Below are positions 16,076 through 24,630 of a stretch of DNA of 64,000 bases, one piece after another. Source of the stretch: Cardiobacterium sp. Marseille-Q4385 (GTDB lineage: Bacteria; Pseudomonadota; Gammaproteobacteria; Cardiobacteriales; Cardiobacteriaceae); the NCBI RefSeq assembly GCF_916618745.1, contig NZ_OU745373.1, positions 1,066,001-1,130,000 of the forward strand. The letters run 5' to 3'. The number at the start of each line of letters is the position of its first letter. The stretch's first letter is position 1. The notes below the pieces were generated by a model, which saw only the letters and a program-made list of their open reading frames with translations, was not told where the DNA came from and searched no databases. The position numbers were made by a program, and so were the translations under genes.

Positions 16076-18262
16076 TTAATTTCTTCGTGCGTCGCGGGCG
16101 GCAGCCTCTTGCTGCGCCGCGACAATATTGCCGTTTTGCACGGATACCTCGACGCGCTGCGCCTGGCTGGCGGCACGCTCCATCGTTGCCGCTGCCGCCT
16201 GCATCCGCTGTGCCGCCGCATCCATATCACGCGCCTGAGTCGCCTGCGTGGTGGCGTGCTTGTCCACCGCGACGCGCATCACCCGCGCCGCCTCTGCCTC
16301 CTCGGCGGCAATCATCGCCGCGCGCTGCTCGTTAATCTCAAGATAACCTTGGGCATTGTCGTTACCCATTGCCGCCATTGCCCGACCGACACCCTCGCCG
16401 ATGACGTCGTACAACCCCGACCAAAAGCCCGTGCTGCGCGCCGTGCCATCCGCTTCGCGCCGTGCAATGGCATCCTGGGCAAAATCCGAACCAAGTGTTG
16501 CCATCACCCGTGTGCCGACCTCGCCGATGGCGTCGGCGTACTCGCGTCCGGAGGCGGACTCGTCCAGATTGTTATAGACCTGTGTACCGTAGGACCATCC
16601 GCCGAGACCGGCGGCAAAGACGCCCAGCGCGCCACTGGCCTTACCAACCGCCGTGGCAAGGCCTCGTATGGCAGTACCAAGACCGCCGAGACCGCCGCCA
16701 AAGGCAATCGTCGCCAGTCCGGCCGCACCGGCCGCTGCCGCCAGCGCTTTCAGGGCGGTGACGGCGCCGGAGAGGGCCGCTGCCCACTCCGGATTGTCGG
16801 CGGCAGCATCGGCGGCCTTGCCTGCCGCCGCGCCGACTTTTTCAGCGGCGGGACTCATGGCACGGTATTCCGCGTCTGCGGCCAGTGCTTTGGCGCGTTC
16901 CGCTTGCGCCCAGCCGCGCTGGAGGATAAAGGCATTGTCCTGGGCAATCGTTCCCTTCGCGTTTTTTTGTCCCTCCATCAAGTCCCGCATCATCTGCGGG
17001 TTTTTCATGATCGGGATAAGGGCGGCGAAGGCTTGCCGGTCGGAAACCAGTTGCGACACCGCCGCGCCCTCAAACAGCTGCTTGCGCGATTCAAGGATGG
17101 CAATCGCCTCTTCGGTGTTGCCCGCTTTCGCCAGCTCTTTCATGAGCTGTTGGCTCTTTTTGTCCTTCGCGGCCACTTCGCGGGTGATGTCGACAAAAGC
17201 CTCCATCGAGCTCATGCCCTTCGCCATGCGGCGGTCAAGGCTTTTGTAATAATCAAAGCCCTCGCGCCCGTTGATGGTGATGTTTTTGGCCTTGTTTTTG
17301 GTGTCCTCACTGATGACTTTGGTGAGGAGATTGGCGAGGTTGTTGCCCGCCTCGTCGGCGCTACCGGCGGCGGTAAAGGCAATCTGTGCCCCCGACAGGA
17401 TTTGCGAGAATTTGTCCTTGTCACCCGCCATACCGACTGCCTGCCCTTGCGCAAGCAGTTGCGGCAACCAACGTGCCATGTCGCGAAACTCAAAGCCGCC
17501 GTCCTTGCCGGATTTGACGGCGCGGTCGAGCAACTCCGGGATGTCGTCCAGCTTGAAGCCGTTTTGCAGCGCCTTGACCGTGACCGTTGCCACCTCTTCG
17601 GCGGTTGCGCCAGAAGCGCTCGAGGCGGCCATCAGCGACGGCAGCACCGTTTGCGCGTCTTGGGCGTTGACCGCGCCGGAAGACACCATCGCGGCAAGCG
17701 CCGCCACTGCGTCCTCACGCGAGCCGCCGGAGGAAGCCACCGCCTTGCGGATGGTCTCGTTAATCGTGGCAATACCCGTCGTTTTTTCGGCAATAGAGCC
17801 GCCCTCGTACATGGTGTTGGCGAGGTAGGTAAGCTGCTTGTCAAACGCCCAGGTGCGGTCTATCGGGCTTTTTAGTGTCGCCACGCCGGCGGTAATGCCG
17901 GCGCCAATAGCGGCCATGCCGCGCATCGCGGCCGCTACTTTGCTGGTGCCGCGCATCTCCGCGTTGAGCTCGCGCACCCGCGAGCGGTGCCGCTCCGTGG
18001 CGCGCGCCAGCTCGTTTTGCGTGGCAATACCGCTGCGGCGCAGATTGAGCAGCGCCCGCTCACTGGCGCGGATTTCCGCCTGGATTTGCCGCTCGCCTCT
18101 AATACCAAGCTGCGCCATCGCCCGCGACGCCTGGCCGCGCCGTTGCAGGTCGCGGTTAAAGTTATTGTTGGCGCGCGAGGTCTGGCCGGTCAGACGGGCG
18201 AGTGCCGCCGAGGCCTGGTCGCGCAACTGGATCGCGAGCTGGATGATGTTACTCCCCGCCAT
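16076..18262 (-). CDS. Tape measure protein
   Basis: 728 residues, mostly helical, setting tail length. It begins MAGSNIIQLAIQLRDQASAAL. It has a coiled-coil region (residues about 20-110), the conserved tape-measure core with TYLANTMYEGGS and the alanine/glycine-rich hydrophobic stretch near residues 500-570 that could cross the host membrane. Start at 18262 chosen because the family begins there; it lies inside the frameshifted C-terminus of the chaperone gene. Confidence 0.92.
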   Translation of the reverse strand: MAGSNIIQLAIQLRDQASAALARLTGQTSRANNNFNRDLQRRGQASRAMAQLGIRGERQIQAEIRASERALLNLRRSGIATQNELARATERHRSRVRELNAEMRGTSKVAAAMRGMAAIGAGITAGVATLKSPIDRTWAFDKQLTYLANTMYEGGSIAEKTTGIATINETIRKAVASSGGSREDAVAALAAMVSSGAVNAQDAQTVLPSLMAASSASGATAEEVATVTVKALQNGFKLDDIPELLDRAVKSGKDGGFEFRDMARWLPQLLAQGQAVGMAGDKDKFSQILSGAQIAFTAAGSADEAGNNLANLLTKVISEDTKNKAKNITINGREGFDYYKSLDRRMAKGMSSMEAFVDITREVAAKDKKSQQLMKELAKAGNTEEAIAILESRKQLFEGAAVSQLVSDRQAFAALIPIMKNPQMMRDLMEGQKNAKGTIAQDNAFILQRGWAQAERAKALAADAEYRAMSPAAEKVGAAAGKAADAAADNPEWAAALSGAVTALKALAAAAGAAGLATIAFGGGLGGLGTAIRGLATAVGKASGALGVFAAGLGGWSYGTQVYNNLDESASGREYADAIGEVGTRVMATLGSDFAQDAIARREADGTARSTGFWSGLYDVIGEGVGRAMAAMGNDNAQGYLEINEQRAAMIAAEEAEAARVMRVAVDKHATTQATQARDMDAAAQRMQAAAATMERAASQAQRVEVSVQNGNIVAAQQEAAARDARRN

Positions 18263-18790
18263 GCTGACTCCGTCTCTTGGCAATGATGGTGCGTCCGCCG
18301 CTGCTGTCGCTGCTCTCTTGTGGGGTGAGTGCGGCCAGCCACGCCAGCGCCTCGTCTCTGCTCATCGCGATGACCCTGTCATAAGGCAGGCCGGCGGCAA
18401 GCAGACGCATAATCAGGCGGCGCCAGAGGTTGCCGCGTCGGACAAACTCAGCCGCTTTTTTTTCAACGCGGCACTCGCTGCGTAGAGCGCATCAAAATCC
18501 GGGGCAGCGATGCTCGCGCGCAGCACCTCGTAATCCGGCACCTCTGTCAGCGAGCCGAGACGGGTGATGCTGGCAAGCGTCAGATAGATGGATTGTGCCA
18601 GTGGTGCCAGTCCACGCTCCTCCGCCGCCATCTGGTCGGCCAGCGTCGGCAGACGCAAGGCAAAGTCATAATGCAGCGTGCCGTCCACATCCGCGCCGAA
18701 AAGCAGGCGACCACTGGCGCTGCGTCCGTCATCGGCAACTTCCACCGCAAAGCGCTTGATGTCTGCCTCTAAGTCTTTTTCGTCGTACAT
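18249..18790 (-). CDS. Tail assembly chaperone, -1 frameshift extension (gpG-gpT-like)
   Basis: The 125-residue ORF at 18413-18790 can be extended by a -1 shift on a run of eight A (minus strand, 18456-18463). The shifted frame stays open to TAA at 18249-18251 and reads EFVRRGNLWRRLIMRLL, then YDRVIAMSRDEALAWLAAL, a coherent helical domain. Tail assembly chaperones made as two forms by a programmed -1 shift lie just before the tape measure in many phages, as here. The slippery run is visible; use of it is inferred. Confidence 0.75.
18413..18790 (-). CDS. Tail assembly chaperone, short form (Mu gp41)
   Basis: 125 residues (MYDEKDLEADIKRFAVEV at the start), soluble, lying between the tail tube and tape measure genes. 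It would coat the tape measure during tail assembly and not stay in the virion. ACGGGG precedes the start. The frame ends with KKKRLSLSD over the A8 run used for the longer product. Confidence 0.85.
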   Translation of the reverse strand: MYDEKDLEADIKRFAVEVADDGRSASGRLLFGADVDGTLHYDFALRLPTLADQMAAEERGLAPLAQSIYLTLASITRLGSLTEVPDYEVLRASIAAPDFDALYAASAALKKKRLSLSDAATSGAA

Positions 18791-18813
18791 AAAAACCCCG
18801 TTAAATCTGCTTT

Positions 18814-18835
18814 AAAAAAGCCCCCTTGCGGGGGC
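18814..18835 (-). terminator. Terminator-like hairpin between tail tube and chaperone genes
   Basis: Stem GCCCCC/GGGGGC with a four-base loop, followed in the minus direction by six T (18814-18819). It follows the tail tube gene and would lower expression of the downstream chaperone and tape measure relative to sheath and tube. Confidence 0.75.
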
Positions 18836-18855
18836 AAGCCTCTCTCTCTCAACAA

Positions 18856-19230
18856 TCATTCGATAACGCGGCGGATGGCGAAGCCGGTGATATCAATCAC
18901 GGCCTCGTTGTCCACGGTGTAGCTCGCGCCGACCTCGGTCGTGCAAAAGCCGAGATAGCTCTCGCTTTTTGCGCCGGCCACATCCGGCACGAGGGTGATC
19001 TTCGCATCCGAGATGCCGCCCCAGTCGATGGCGGTACCGTCGGTCGGGATGACCGCCGACACGGTCACGCTGTACTCGCCGACGCCACGGGTAAAGCCCT
19101 TGACGCGGTAGGTACGGTTCATGGTCTTGACCTGTTTGCGCCCGGTACTGTCTTTGACGTCAATCTTGGTGCATTCGATCTCGCGTCCGTCCACATACAG
19201 GGTGACGCTGCCCACGTATTCCACGCTCAT
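18856..19230 (-). CDS. Tail tube protein, Mu gp40
   Basis: 124 residues of the contractile-phage tube family, mostly beta: VEYVGSVTLYVDGREIE, then KTMNRTYRVKGFTRGVGEY and a C-terminal VIDITGFAIRRVI. It polymerises inside the sheath. It lies 10 bp after the sheath gene and before a terminator-like hairpin, as expected for a high-copy structural protein. Confidence 0.88.
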   Translation of the reverse strand: MSVEYVGSVTLYVDGREIECTKIDVKDSTGRKQVKTMNRTYRVKGFTRGVGEYSVTVSAVIPTDGTAIDWGGISDAKITLVPDVAGAKSESYLGFCTTEVGASYTVDNEAVIDITGFAIRRVIE

Positions 19231-19239
19231 GTTTCCTCC

Positions 19240-20664
19240 TTACAGATACAAATCCACAACCGCCGCGAAGACGTGCAGGCCGTTGACCACGTCTGCCGGG
19301 ATGCGGGCGTCGAGCATCCCCGGATTCTGGCTGTCGCGCTCAACCAGCAGCTTGTCGAGGTTGGCCTCGACGTGTTCGAGGATTTCGAGCTCCTCGCAGC
19401 GCATCAGCACGTCAATCAATTCGCTTCTGACCCGCTGCGCCGTCTTGTCGTTCAATTTTTCGCGCGGGAAGCGCAGGGCGATGCGCTGGGTGACGGCGCG
19501 GCTGACGTAAATCAGGGTACGCACCGTAGTGACATCCAGCAGGCTCTCGTCGGCGGTGCCGTTACTTGATACGACGTAGGTCGTGATGGCGCGCACAATG
19601 CGCGCGGTGGTGCCGTCCGCGCCCGTCTCCACCGGCGCGACGCCGTTGTACAGCGCCGACTCCTGTTCGCTACGCAGGGTCTTGTCTTTGGAAGCGCAGA
19701 CGGCGATGCCGGGCAGCGCCAGTGTGTTCAGCGGGCGTGCGGGGTCTTCTTCGCTCGCCATCACTACCCCGTAGGCGGCGGCGAGTGCCGATGGCAGCGA
19801 CGGTGTACCGCGATACCAGGCACACAACATAAAACCGTTATTGAGCTTTTTCGCCAGCGTCGTTGCCTGGGCGAGGCTGCCGCTGTGCCCGTAAATGCCA
19901 ATCGCCCAGCGTTTTTCATAGGGATTGGCGACGGTTTCGAGGTGGCGGCGCAGCTTGAGCAAGTTCTCCTCGCCGTTAAAGCCGCAGACGATGATGTCAT
20001 GCCCCTCGGCGGCCACCGCCGAGAGCGCCGGCGCAATGTCGGGGTCGCCGTCGCCACCGCTGAGAGTAGTTGCCTGCACGCCAATCCCGGCGGCGCTGAC
20101 CGTGGCGGCGAGCGTGATGCTGTTGCCCTCGGTGCCCTTGTTTTTGGCACTGATGTTGATGGTGGCGTCATTGGCGGCTGCCGTCACCGGCAGGCTGGTG
20201 TTATCGTTGATGGCCTTGGCGGCAGCCTCGGCGACGGTCTTGGCGGTGTCGTCGCGATTAACGGCGACCAGCAACGTATCGGCGGCGCCAAGGATGATGC
20301 GTAGGATGCCATCACTGGTTGCCGTGCCACTGATGACCAGGCTGCCTTTGGCGGCAACCCCGGCACTATGGTCGGCGATAGTAATCAGCGACAGCGCCGC
20401 ATTGGCGTAGGCGGTGAGCGCGGCGCGCACCATCAAATGCGCCTGGCTGCCCGCGCCGTAGCGGTTGGCGATGGCATCCTCGCTGACCACTTCGGTCAGT
20501 TCGGTCAGCGCGCCGAGGCTCGCGGTGTGCGCGGCCAGCAGCAGCACCTTTTGCCGGTTGGTCGGCAGGTTGCGCAATGCCAGCTTGGTATTCCATTCGA
20601 GGTATTGCCCTGGCTTGCGGGTGCTGGAGAGGATTTGCTCAAAGCTGAAATTAGGACTTGCCAT
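19240..20664 (-). CDS. Tail sheath protein, Mu gpL
   Basis: 474 residues from the ATG at 20664, preceded by AAGGAGG; the family begins MASPNFSFEQILSSTRKPGQ. Conserved regions include LRNLPTNRQKVLLLA, GAGSQAHLM and the C-terminal MLDARIPADVVNGLHVFAAVVDLYL. It forms the contractile outer cylinder of the tail. Confidence 0.93.
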   Translation of the reverse strand: MASPNFSFEQILSSTRKPGQYLEWNTKLALRNLPTNRQKVLLLAAHTASLGALTELTEVVSEDAIANRYGAGSQAHLMVRAALTAYANAALSLITIADHSAGVAAKGSLVISGTATSDGILRIILGAADTLLVAVNRDDTAKTVAEAAAKAINDNTSLPVTAAANDATINISAKNKGTEGNSITLAATVSAAGIGVQATTLSGGDGDPDIAPALSAVAAEGHDIIVCGFNGEENLLKLRRHLETVANPYEKRWAIGIYGHSGSLAQATTLAKKLNNGFMLCAWYRGTPSLPSALAAAYGVVMASEEDPARPLNTLALPGIAVCASKDKTLRSEQESALYNGVAPVETGADGTTARIVRAITTYVVSSNGTADESLLDVTTVRTLIYVSRAVTQRIALRFPREKLNDKTAQRVRSELIDVLMRCEELEILEHVEANLDKLLVERDSQNPGMLDARIPADVVNGLHVFAAVVDLYL

Positions 20665-20854
20665 TGTCGGCCTCCTTCGCAGTGGCGGTGCGTGGCGCCT
20701 CGGTGCGGATGATGTCGCCGTCGGCCAGCGCACGACGGTAATAGGTGCTGTCCTCGACTTCGACCGCGCGCTTGTCGTCAATCAGACGCTGCGGTGCGTA
20801 CTCCTGCGGCAGGGATAGCCCCGGCGCCGCTTTAATCCAGATGGTGTTGTTCAT
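20651..20854 (-). CDS. DUF2635 family protein, Mu gp38
   Basis: 67 residues (MNNTIWIKAAPGLSLPQEYA, later YYRRALADGDIIRT), the pattern of DUF2635, a small protein found just before the sheath gene in Mu-like phages. Its function is unknown. Its end overlaps the sheath start by 14 bp. GAGGAAACC precedes the ATG at 20854. Confidence 0.85.
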   Translation of the reverse strand: MNNTIWIKAAPGLSLPQEYAPQRLIDDKRAVEVEDSTYYRRALADGDIIRTEAPRTATAKEADNGKS

Positions 20855-21504
20855 GGTTTCCTCAGGTTGATATGGGTTGGCATACGTTTCTCGCTGTCGG
20901 CAGCGGGGCGGTGCAGGTGGGTACCAACGGCCTCCAGCCATGTTGCGCCTTGGGTTTGCCCGCGATAGCGCAGCAGGATGTTATCGGCAGCGTCCACCGC
21001 CTGGCCGTTGTCCACCTCCGGCCAGGCACCATGCGGCAAGGCGGTCTCGATCCAATGCGTGGTAAATTCGCAGGCGAGTACCGACAGGGCCCGCCCCACC
21101 TCGCGTTGCGGGGTAAAGAGTGGTCGCACCGCCTTGGGCGTGAGCGGGTCGATGGCGAGGCCAAAGTCCTGCCGTGACAGCAGACGACGCACGCCATAGA
21201 CGAGGTCATAACTGCCAATCTCCCAATGGCTGGTGCCACCATGACGGCTTGCCGCCTCGCTGCGCGCAGCGGTTGCGGCGACGATGACGGCAAAATCGGC
21301 AAAGACTTTGTCCTTGTTGCGCGCCGTCGAAAAGGTCTCGCTTTTGCAGCCGCCAAAGGCGACCCAGGCAGCGGGTAGTTGCACCGCTACCTGAAATATC
21401 CCCTCGTCGTCCATCTCGCCGCCGTAGCTGTGGACCCCCGCGACCAGCTCGCCGAGGCCGAGGCTCAGGCGGCGGATGATGGCGGCCTCAACAAGGTTTA
21501 TCAC
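20851..21504 (-). CDS. Tail terminator-like protein, Mu gp37 (DUF1834)
   Basis: 217 residues. The N-terminus MINLVEAAIIRRLSLGLGEL and the later RNKDKVFADFAVIVAA match gp37/DUF1834. This protein lies between the head-tail joining protein gp36 and the tail genes, and is thought to cap the tail. The stop overlaps the DUF2635 start as ATGA. Confidence 0.82.
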   Translation of the reverse strand: MINLVEAAIIRRLSLGLGELVAGVHSYGGEMDDEGIFQVAVQLPAAWVAFGGCKSETFSTARNKDKVFADFAVIVAATAARSEAASRHGGTSHWEIGSYDLVYGVRRLLSRQDFGLAIDPLTPKAVRPLFTPQREVGRALSVLACEFTTHWIETALPHGAWPEVDNGQAVDAADNILLRYRGQTQGATWLEAVGTHLHRPAADSEKRMPTHINLRKP

Positions 21505-21907
21505 GACCGAATACCTTGTCTGGCGGCGTCTGCATCACCACCGCGCCGACCGTGTCCACCTCACCCGCCAGCGGCAGCCCCGAAATCCCCGCCTGCCCGC
21601 GTGCCACCAGCTTTAAATAGCCGATAGCGGCGTCATAGCGGGCTTGGATGTCATCGGTCAGCTGACGCAATCCGGTAGCAAGACGGTAGCGGGCGATGTC
21701 GCAGCAATAGACGGTGAGGATGCGTGGCACGGTCGCAAAGGGACGGCGGTAGCGGTTGAGATAGCCGTCAATCTCGGCAGTGGCGTCATCCAGTGCCAGT
21801 TGCACCGTCGCCTCCACCATCTCGCCGCGCCGGGTTAGATCCGAGAGGCCGACCATCGTCGCCTCGCCGTAGCGGGCGAGCATGTCGGCGGGGGTGGCGT
21901 AACTCAT
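21488..21907 (-). CDS. Head-tail connector, Mu gp36 (DUF1320)
   Basis: 139 residues. The start MSYATPADMLARYGEATMV, the central AEIDGYLNRYRRPF and the VYCCDIARYRL helix are typical of DUF1320 connector proteins. It overlaps the neighbours on both sides, giving a tightly packed operon. Confidence 0.9.
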   Translation of the reverse strand: MSYATPADMLARYGEATMVGLSDLTRRGEMVEATVQLALDDATAEIDGYLNRYRRPFATVPRILTVYCCDIARYRLATGLRQLTDDIQARYDAAIGYLKLVARGQAGISGLPLAGEVDTVGAVVMQTPPDKVFGRDKPC

Positions 21908-22329
21908 GCCGCCTCTCCTGCCACTACCGCGCGCACCTCCAGATGCACATCGGCGGCAAGCCGTGCCCAGGCGCCGTCATCCGGCAGCTGGGCACGTGCC
22001 ACGATGACAAAGGCAGAGCCAAACAGCAGGCCGCAGCGACGGTAAGGCGCGCCATGACGGCTCTTCACCGCGAGAAGCGTCTCCTGCATCACGTCTTCTG
22101 GTGCGTAGTCCAGGATGACGGGGGTACCGTCTGCCGGATGTTCCGCCGTGTCTGCGGCGGACATATCCTCGTTTTCAGTGGGCGCAGCCGAGCTCTCCGC
22201 ACCTGCGGATAGCGTTTCCGTCGGGTTTTCCGTGGGTGTGTCCGTGTTTTCTGCCGGCGTCTCCGCGCTTGCCGTGATTTCGGTTGTGAGGTCATCATCG
22301 GCGTCCTGCGTGTCGTTGCGTTTTGCCAT
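21904..22329 (-). CDS. Mu gp35-like head protein with acidic N-terminus
   Basis: 141 residues. The first 65 are acidic, Thr/Glu/Ala-rich and probably unstructured; the C-terminal half, with RHGAPYRRCGLLFGSAFVIV, carries the segment shared by gp35-like proteins next to the major head gene in Mu-like phages. It may decorate or join the head, but the sequence shows no specific function. Stop overlaps the gp36 start as ATGA. Confidence 0.65.
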   Translation of the reverse strand: MAKRNDTQDADDDLTTEITASAETPAENTDTPTENPTETLSAGAESSAAPTENEDMSAADTAEHPADGTPVILDYAPEDVMQETLLAVKSRHGAPYRRCGLLFGSAFVIVARAQLPDDGAWARLAADVHLEVRAVVAGEAA

Positions 22330-22338
22330 ATGCCCTCC

Positions 22339-23249
22339 TTACGCCAACAGCGGCTCGACGTGCAGGCTGAGACGCCCCGCCCATATGTTTGTCGTGCCGT
22401 TCTGGATGGTTTGCTCCAGCAGCTCGCGCGCGGTTTCTTCGAGGGCGGGCGGCACCACCAGCAGCGAGGGACGGATGGCGAGCGTCTTGCCGCCGTCGGT
22501 CTTAATGGTTTTCATGGTTGCGACCACTTTGGCCAACGCCTCTTTGTTCAACTTGGTTTTCTCGGTCATGTGCGCGAGTTGCCACAAGCCAAAGCCGGCA
22601 TTGCCACGAGCGCGCACGCCGTAGAGGTAGAGATCCTCCAAAAAGACCTTGTCCGATTTGCTCGGGTCAAACTTTTCTTCAAATTCTGGGCGGGTGCGCT
22701 CTTGGTAAATCAGCGGCATCACCACGTTGGTGGTGTCGATGACGTACCAGTTCGGCGCGTCATTGTCGGTGCCGGTGGTGAGGTTGCTCATCGTCGTCGG
22801 CGTGCCGGTGCCGTCTTCGTTTGCATACCAGACGTGGTCGGTATCGAAAAAGTTTTGCCCGTCGTAGCAAAGGGTGGTCTTGCCCTTGCCGAGTAGCGTC
22901 CAGACGAGGTGTCCGGCAGCTCGGCGGCGGCCACCCCCGCCTGTTTCATAACGGGGCGGTAGATGCCGACCTGGTCATCTTCAATGTCTGCGCGGGCGAT
23001 GCTGACGGTGGTTTCAAAGGTTTTGTTCTCAATGGCCATCACCTGTGTTGCCATTTTTTTAATCAATCGCGAGCCGACCCATTCGCGCATCTGTGGAAAG
23101 GCGCCAAGCCAGCCGTAAGTGTTGGTGCGGGTGGTGGACGGGATGCGCATCGCCACCTTGTTCCAGCTGGGCTCGCGGTGCTTCAGCCCATCGGCAAACT
23201 CTTTGCGAAAAGCGGCGGTGAGTGCTTTCAGAATTTCGGTTTTATTCAT
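22339..23249 (-). pseudogene. Major head protein gene with a one-base deletion (Mu gpT)
   Basis: Two frames together make one gpT-like capsid protein of about 303 residues. The upstream frame (from 23249, MNKTEILKALTAAFRKEF) runs to ELPD, then leaves the reading frame near 22906-22909. The other frame continues the protein with LVWTLLGKGKTTLCYDGQNF and ends LSLHVEPLLA at 22339. Restoring one C in CCTCG rejoins them. Without correction the capsid gene is broken, which would stop particle formation. A sequencing error in a short C run is the main alternative. Confidence 0.85.
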
Positions 23250-23773
23250 TTTTTATCCTCTTTTGCTTCGCCTTTAACAGCGGTCTGATACTCTTCGGCG
23301 GTCATACCCAGCATTTTTGCGGCAGCGGTTTCTTCCGCCGAGAGTGCCGCGACTTTCCCGGCTTCCGGTGGTGCCTTGCCGTCGGTCTGCGTCTTGGTCA
23401 GTGCCGCCAGTGGCTTGACGGTGGCGAGATAGTCGGTGAGCGCTTGTGGGTTGCTTTTCGCCAGGCTCTCCGCCCAGTCTTTTTGCGCGGGCAACAGCCG
23501 CCCATCGGCAAGTGCGGCGGTGACCAGCGCGGCGTTGTCGGCCTGAGTGCGTGCCGTTAATTGCGCCTGCAAATCGGCGACCTGCTTTTGCAGCCCGCTC
23601 ATCACGTCAACGGACACATATTTGCCGGCGTCCGGCGGCGCGGAGAGCGCAGCTTTTAGCGTTGTCTGCCCGCCAAGCTGTTCGGTCAGCGCGGCGAGAG
23701 CGGCGGTCAGTGACGCCTTGTCCTTGTCAAAAGTGAGACCAAGCAGGGCATAGAGTTTCTCCAGTTCGTTCAT
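23246..23773 (-). CDS. Internal-start scaffold protein (Mu gpZ-like)
   Basis: In-frame internal start of the protease gene at 23773 (MNELEKLYALLGLTF), giving 175 residues of mostly helical, Ala/Gln/Lys-rich scaffold. In Mu, Z is made from an internal start of the protease gene; here the purine-rich AAGAGAAAGATGAC precedes this ATG. The two-product arrangement is inferred by analogy. Confidence 0.6.
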   Translation of the reverse strand: MNELEKLYALLGLTFDKDKASLTAALAALTEQLGGQTTLKAALSAPPDAGKYVSVDVMSGLQKQVADLQAQLTARTQADNAALVTAALADGRLLPAQKDWAESLAKSNPQALTDYLATVKPLAALTKTQTDGKAPPEAGKVAALSAEETAAAKMLGMTAEEYQTAVKGEAKEDKK

Positions 23774-24298
23774 GTCATCTTTCTCTTCGGGTTTTGGGGA
23801 TTCATCGGGGGTGGCAAACAGCGACAGGGCAGCGGCCAGGGTGACCGCATCCATGCCGTCAAGTGCCGGGGTGTTGGTGAGCGCGGCGGGCAACAGGCTG
23901 AGGATGGCGCCGGAGGCGTCGTACTCAAACATCGGGCTGATGTAGCGGTACTCACCGGCGGCAATCGCCGCTTTGGCGGCAGCCGTCCACTGCACGCGGG
24001 CATAGAGCCCTTTGCCCTCCTGCCATTCGAGCGCCTCAATCCAGCCGGCGGCGGGGTTGGGGCGGCCATTCGTGCGGGCGTAGAGGGTTTGATGCTCGTA
24101 ATCCACCAGCAGGCGCGTCTTGCGCGCGGCCAGCACGGCATTGAGGCGGGCGGCGGTCGCCGCGTCCATCTGCCAGTGCGGCGCGTCCGTAGGGCGACCG
24201 TCCCCCGCACGGAAATTACCGGCGGGGAAAAGCTGGATGGTGTCGGGCGTATCGGAGTTGGCGGCAAGCGCCGCCGTGTAGAGGGCAATCTTGTTCAT
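23246..24298 (-). CDS. Prohead protease with scaffold domain, Mu gpI/Z
   Basis: 350 residues from the ATG at 24298 (MNKIALYTAALAANSD). The first 180 residues are the Mu-type head maturation protease (TRLLVDYEHQTLYA, AGWIEALEWQEGKGLY, RYISPMFEYD). The rest is an alanine/glutamine-rich coiled-coil scaffold. An internal ATG at 23773 with a good upstream AAGAGAAAG would give a separate 175-residue scaffold (gpZ). The stop overlaps the head gene start. Confidence 0.9.
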   Translation of the reverse strand: MNKIALYTAALAANSDTPDTIQLFPAGNFRAGDGRPTDAPHWQMDAATAARLNAVLAARKTRLLVDYEHQTLYARTNGRPNPAAGWIEALEWQEGKGLYARVQWTAAAKAAIAAGEYRYISPMFEYDASGAILSLLPAALTNTPALDGMDAVTLAAALSLFATPDESPKPEEKDDMNELEKLYALLGLTFDKDKASLTAALAALTEQLGGQTTLKAALSAPPDAGKYVSVDVMSGLQKQVADLQAQLTARTQADNAALVTAALADGRLLPAQKDWAESLAKSNPQALTDYLATVKPLAALTKTQTDGKAPPEAGKVAALSAEETAAAKMLGMTAEEYQTAVKGEAKEDKK

Positions 24299-24630
24299 GG
24301 GCCAAGCATAAGCCCCGCACGGGGGCGGGGCTGGCTGGCGGGTGTCAGTAGGATTGCGGTGGGATTGGCGTTTGTTTGTTTCAACACTCAGGATCGCGCA
24401 CAACGTGCTATGCGGTGTGCAATCCTGCCGGCAGGGGTGTCTTCCCCTCCCGCATCAATCCTATTCCTGCGGGGGGCGCGCTTCAAGCCTGCCGCGTATA
24501 GCTATCGTGATGGCGTTTAAAACCCGTTTAAATCCATTTAATTTTGTTTAAAAGAAGCGGGGTGGTAGTCCTGCCGCGCTTTGCCCTTTACGGGCGTGGG
24601 AGGAGCTTATAGGGGGCTGCCGGGAAGCGG
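24299..24630. other. Intergenic 330 bp at the edge of the cargo island
   Basis: No ORF supported. Seen are a GC-rich hairpin AGCCCCGC/GCGGGGCT at 24311-24332 just before the protease start, and an AT-rich patch (24517-24555) with three GTTTAAA-like motifs. The transcript of the cargo genes or a new head-gene promoter could end or start here, but I see no clear hexamers. Confidence 0.4.

Noticed and set aside
15968..17875. 635-residue plus-strand ORF
   Set aside because: Antisense to the tape measure and gpN genes, which have clear family features; the ORF has none.
24311..24332. Intrinsic terminator
   Set aside because: GC-rich stem but no T run on either strand.
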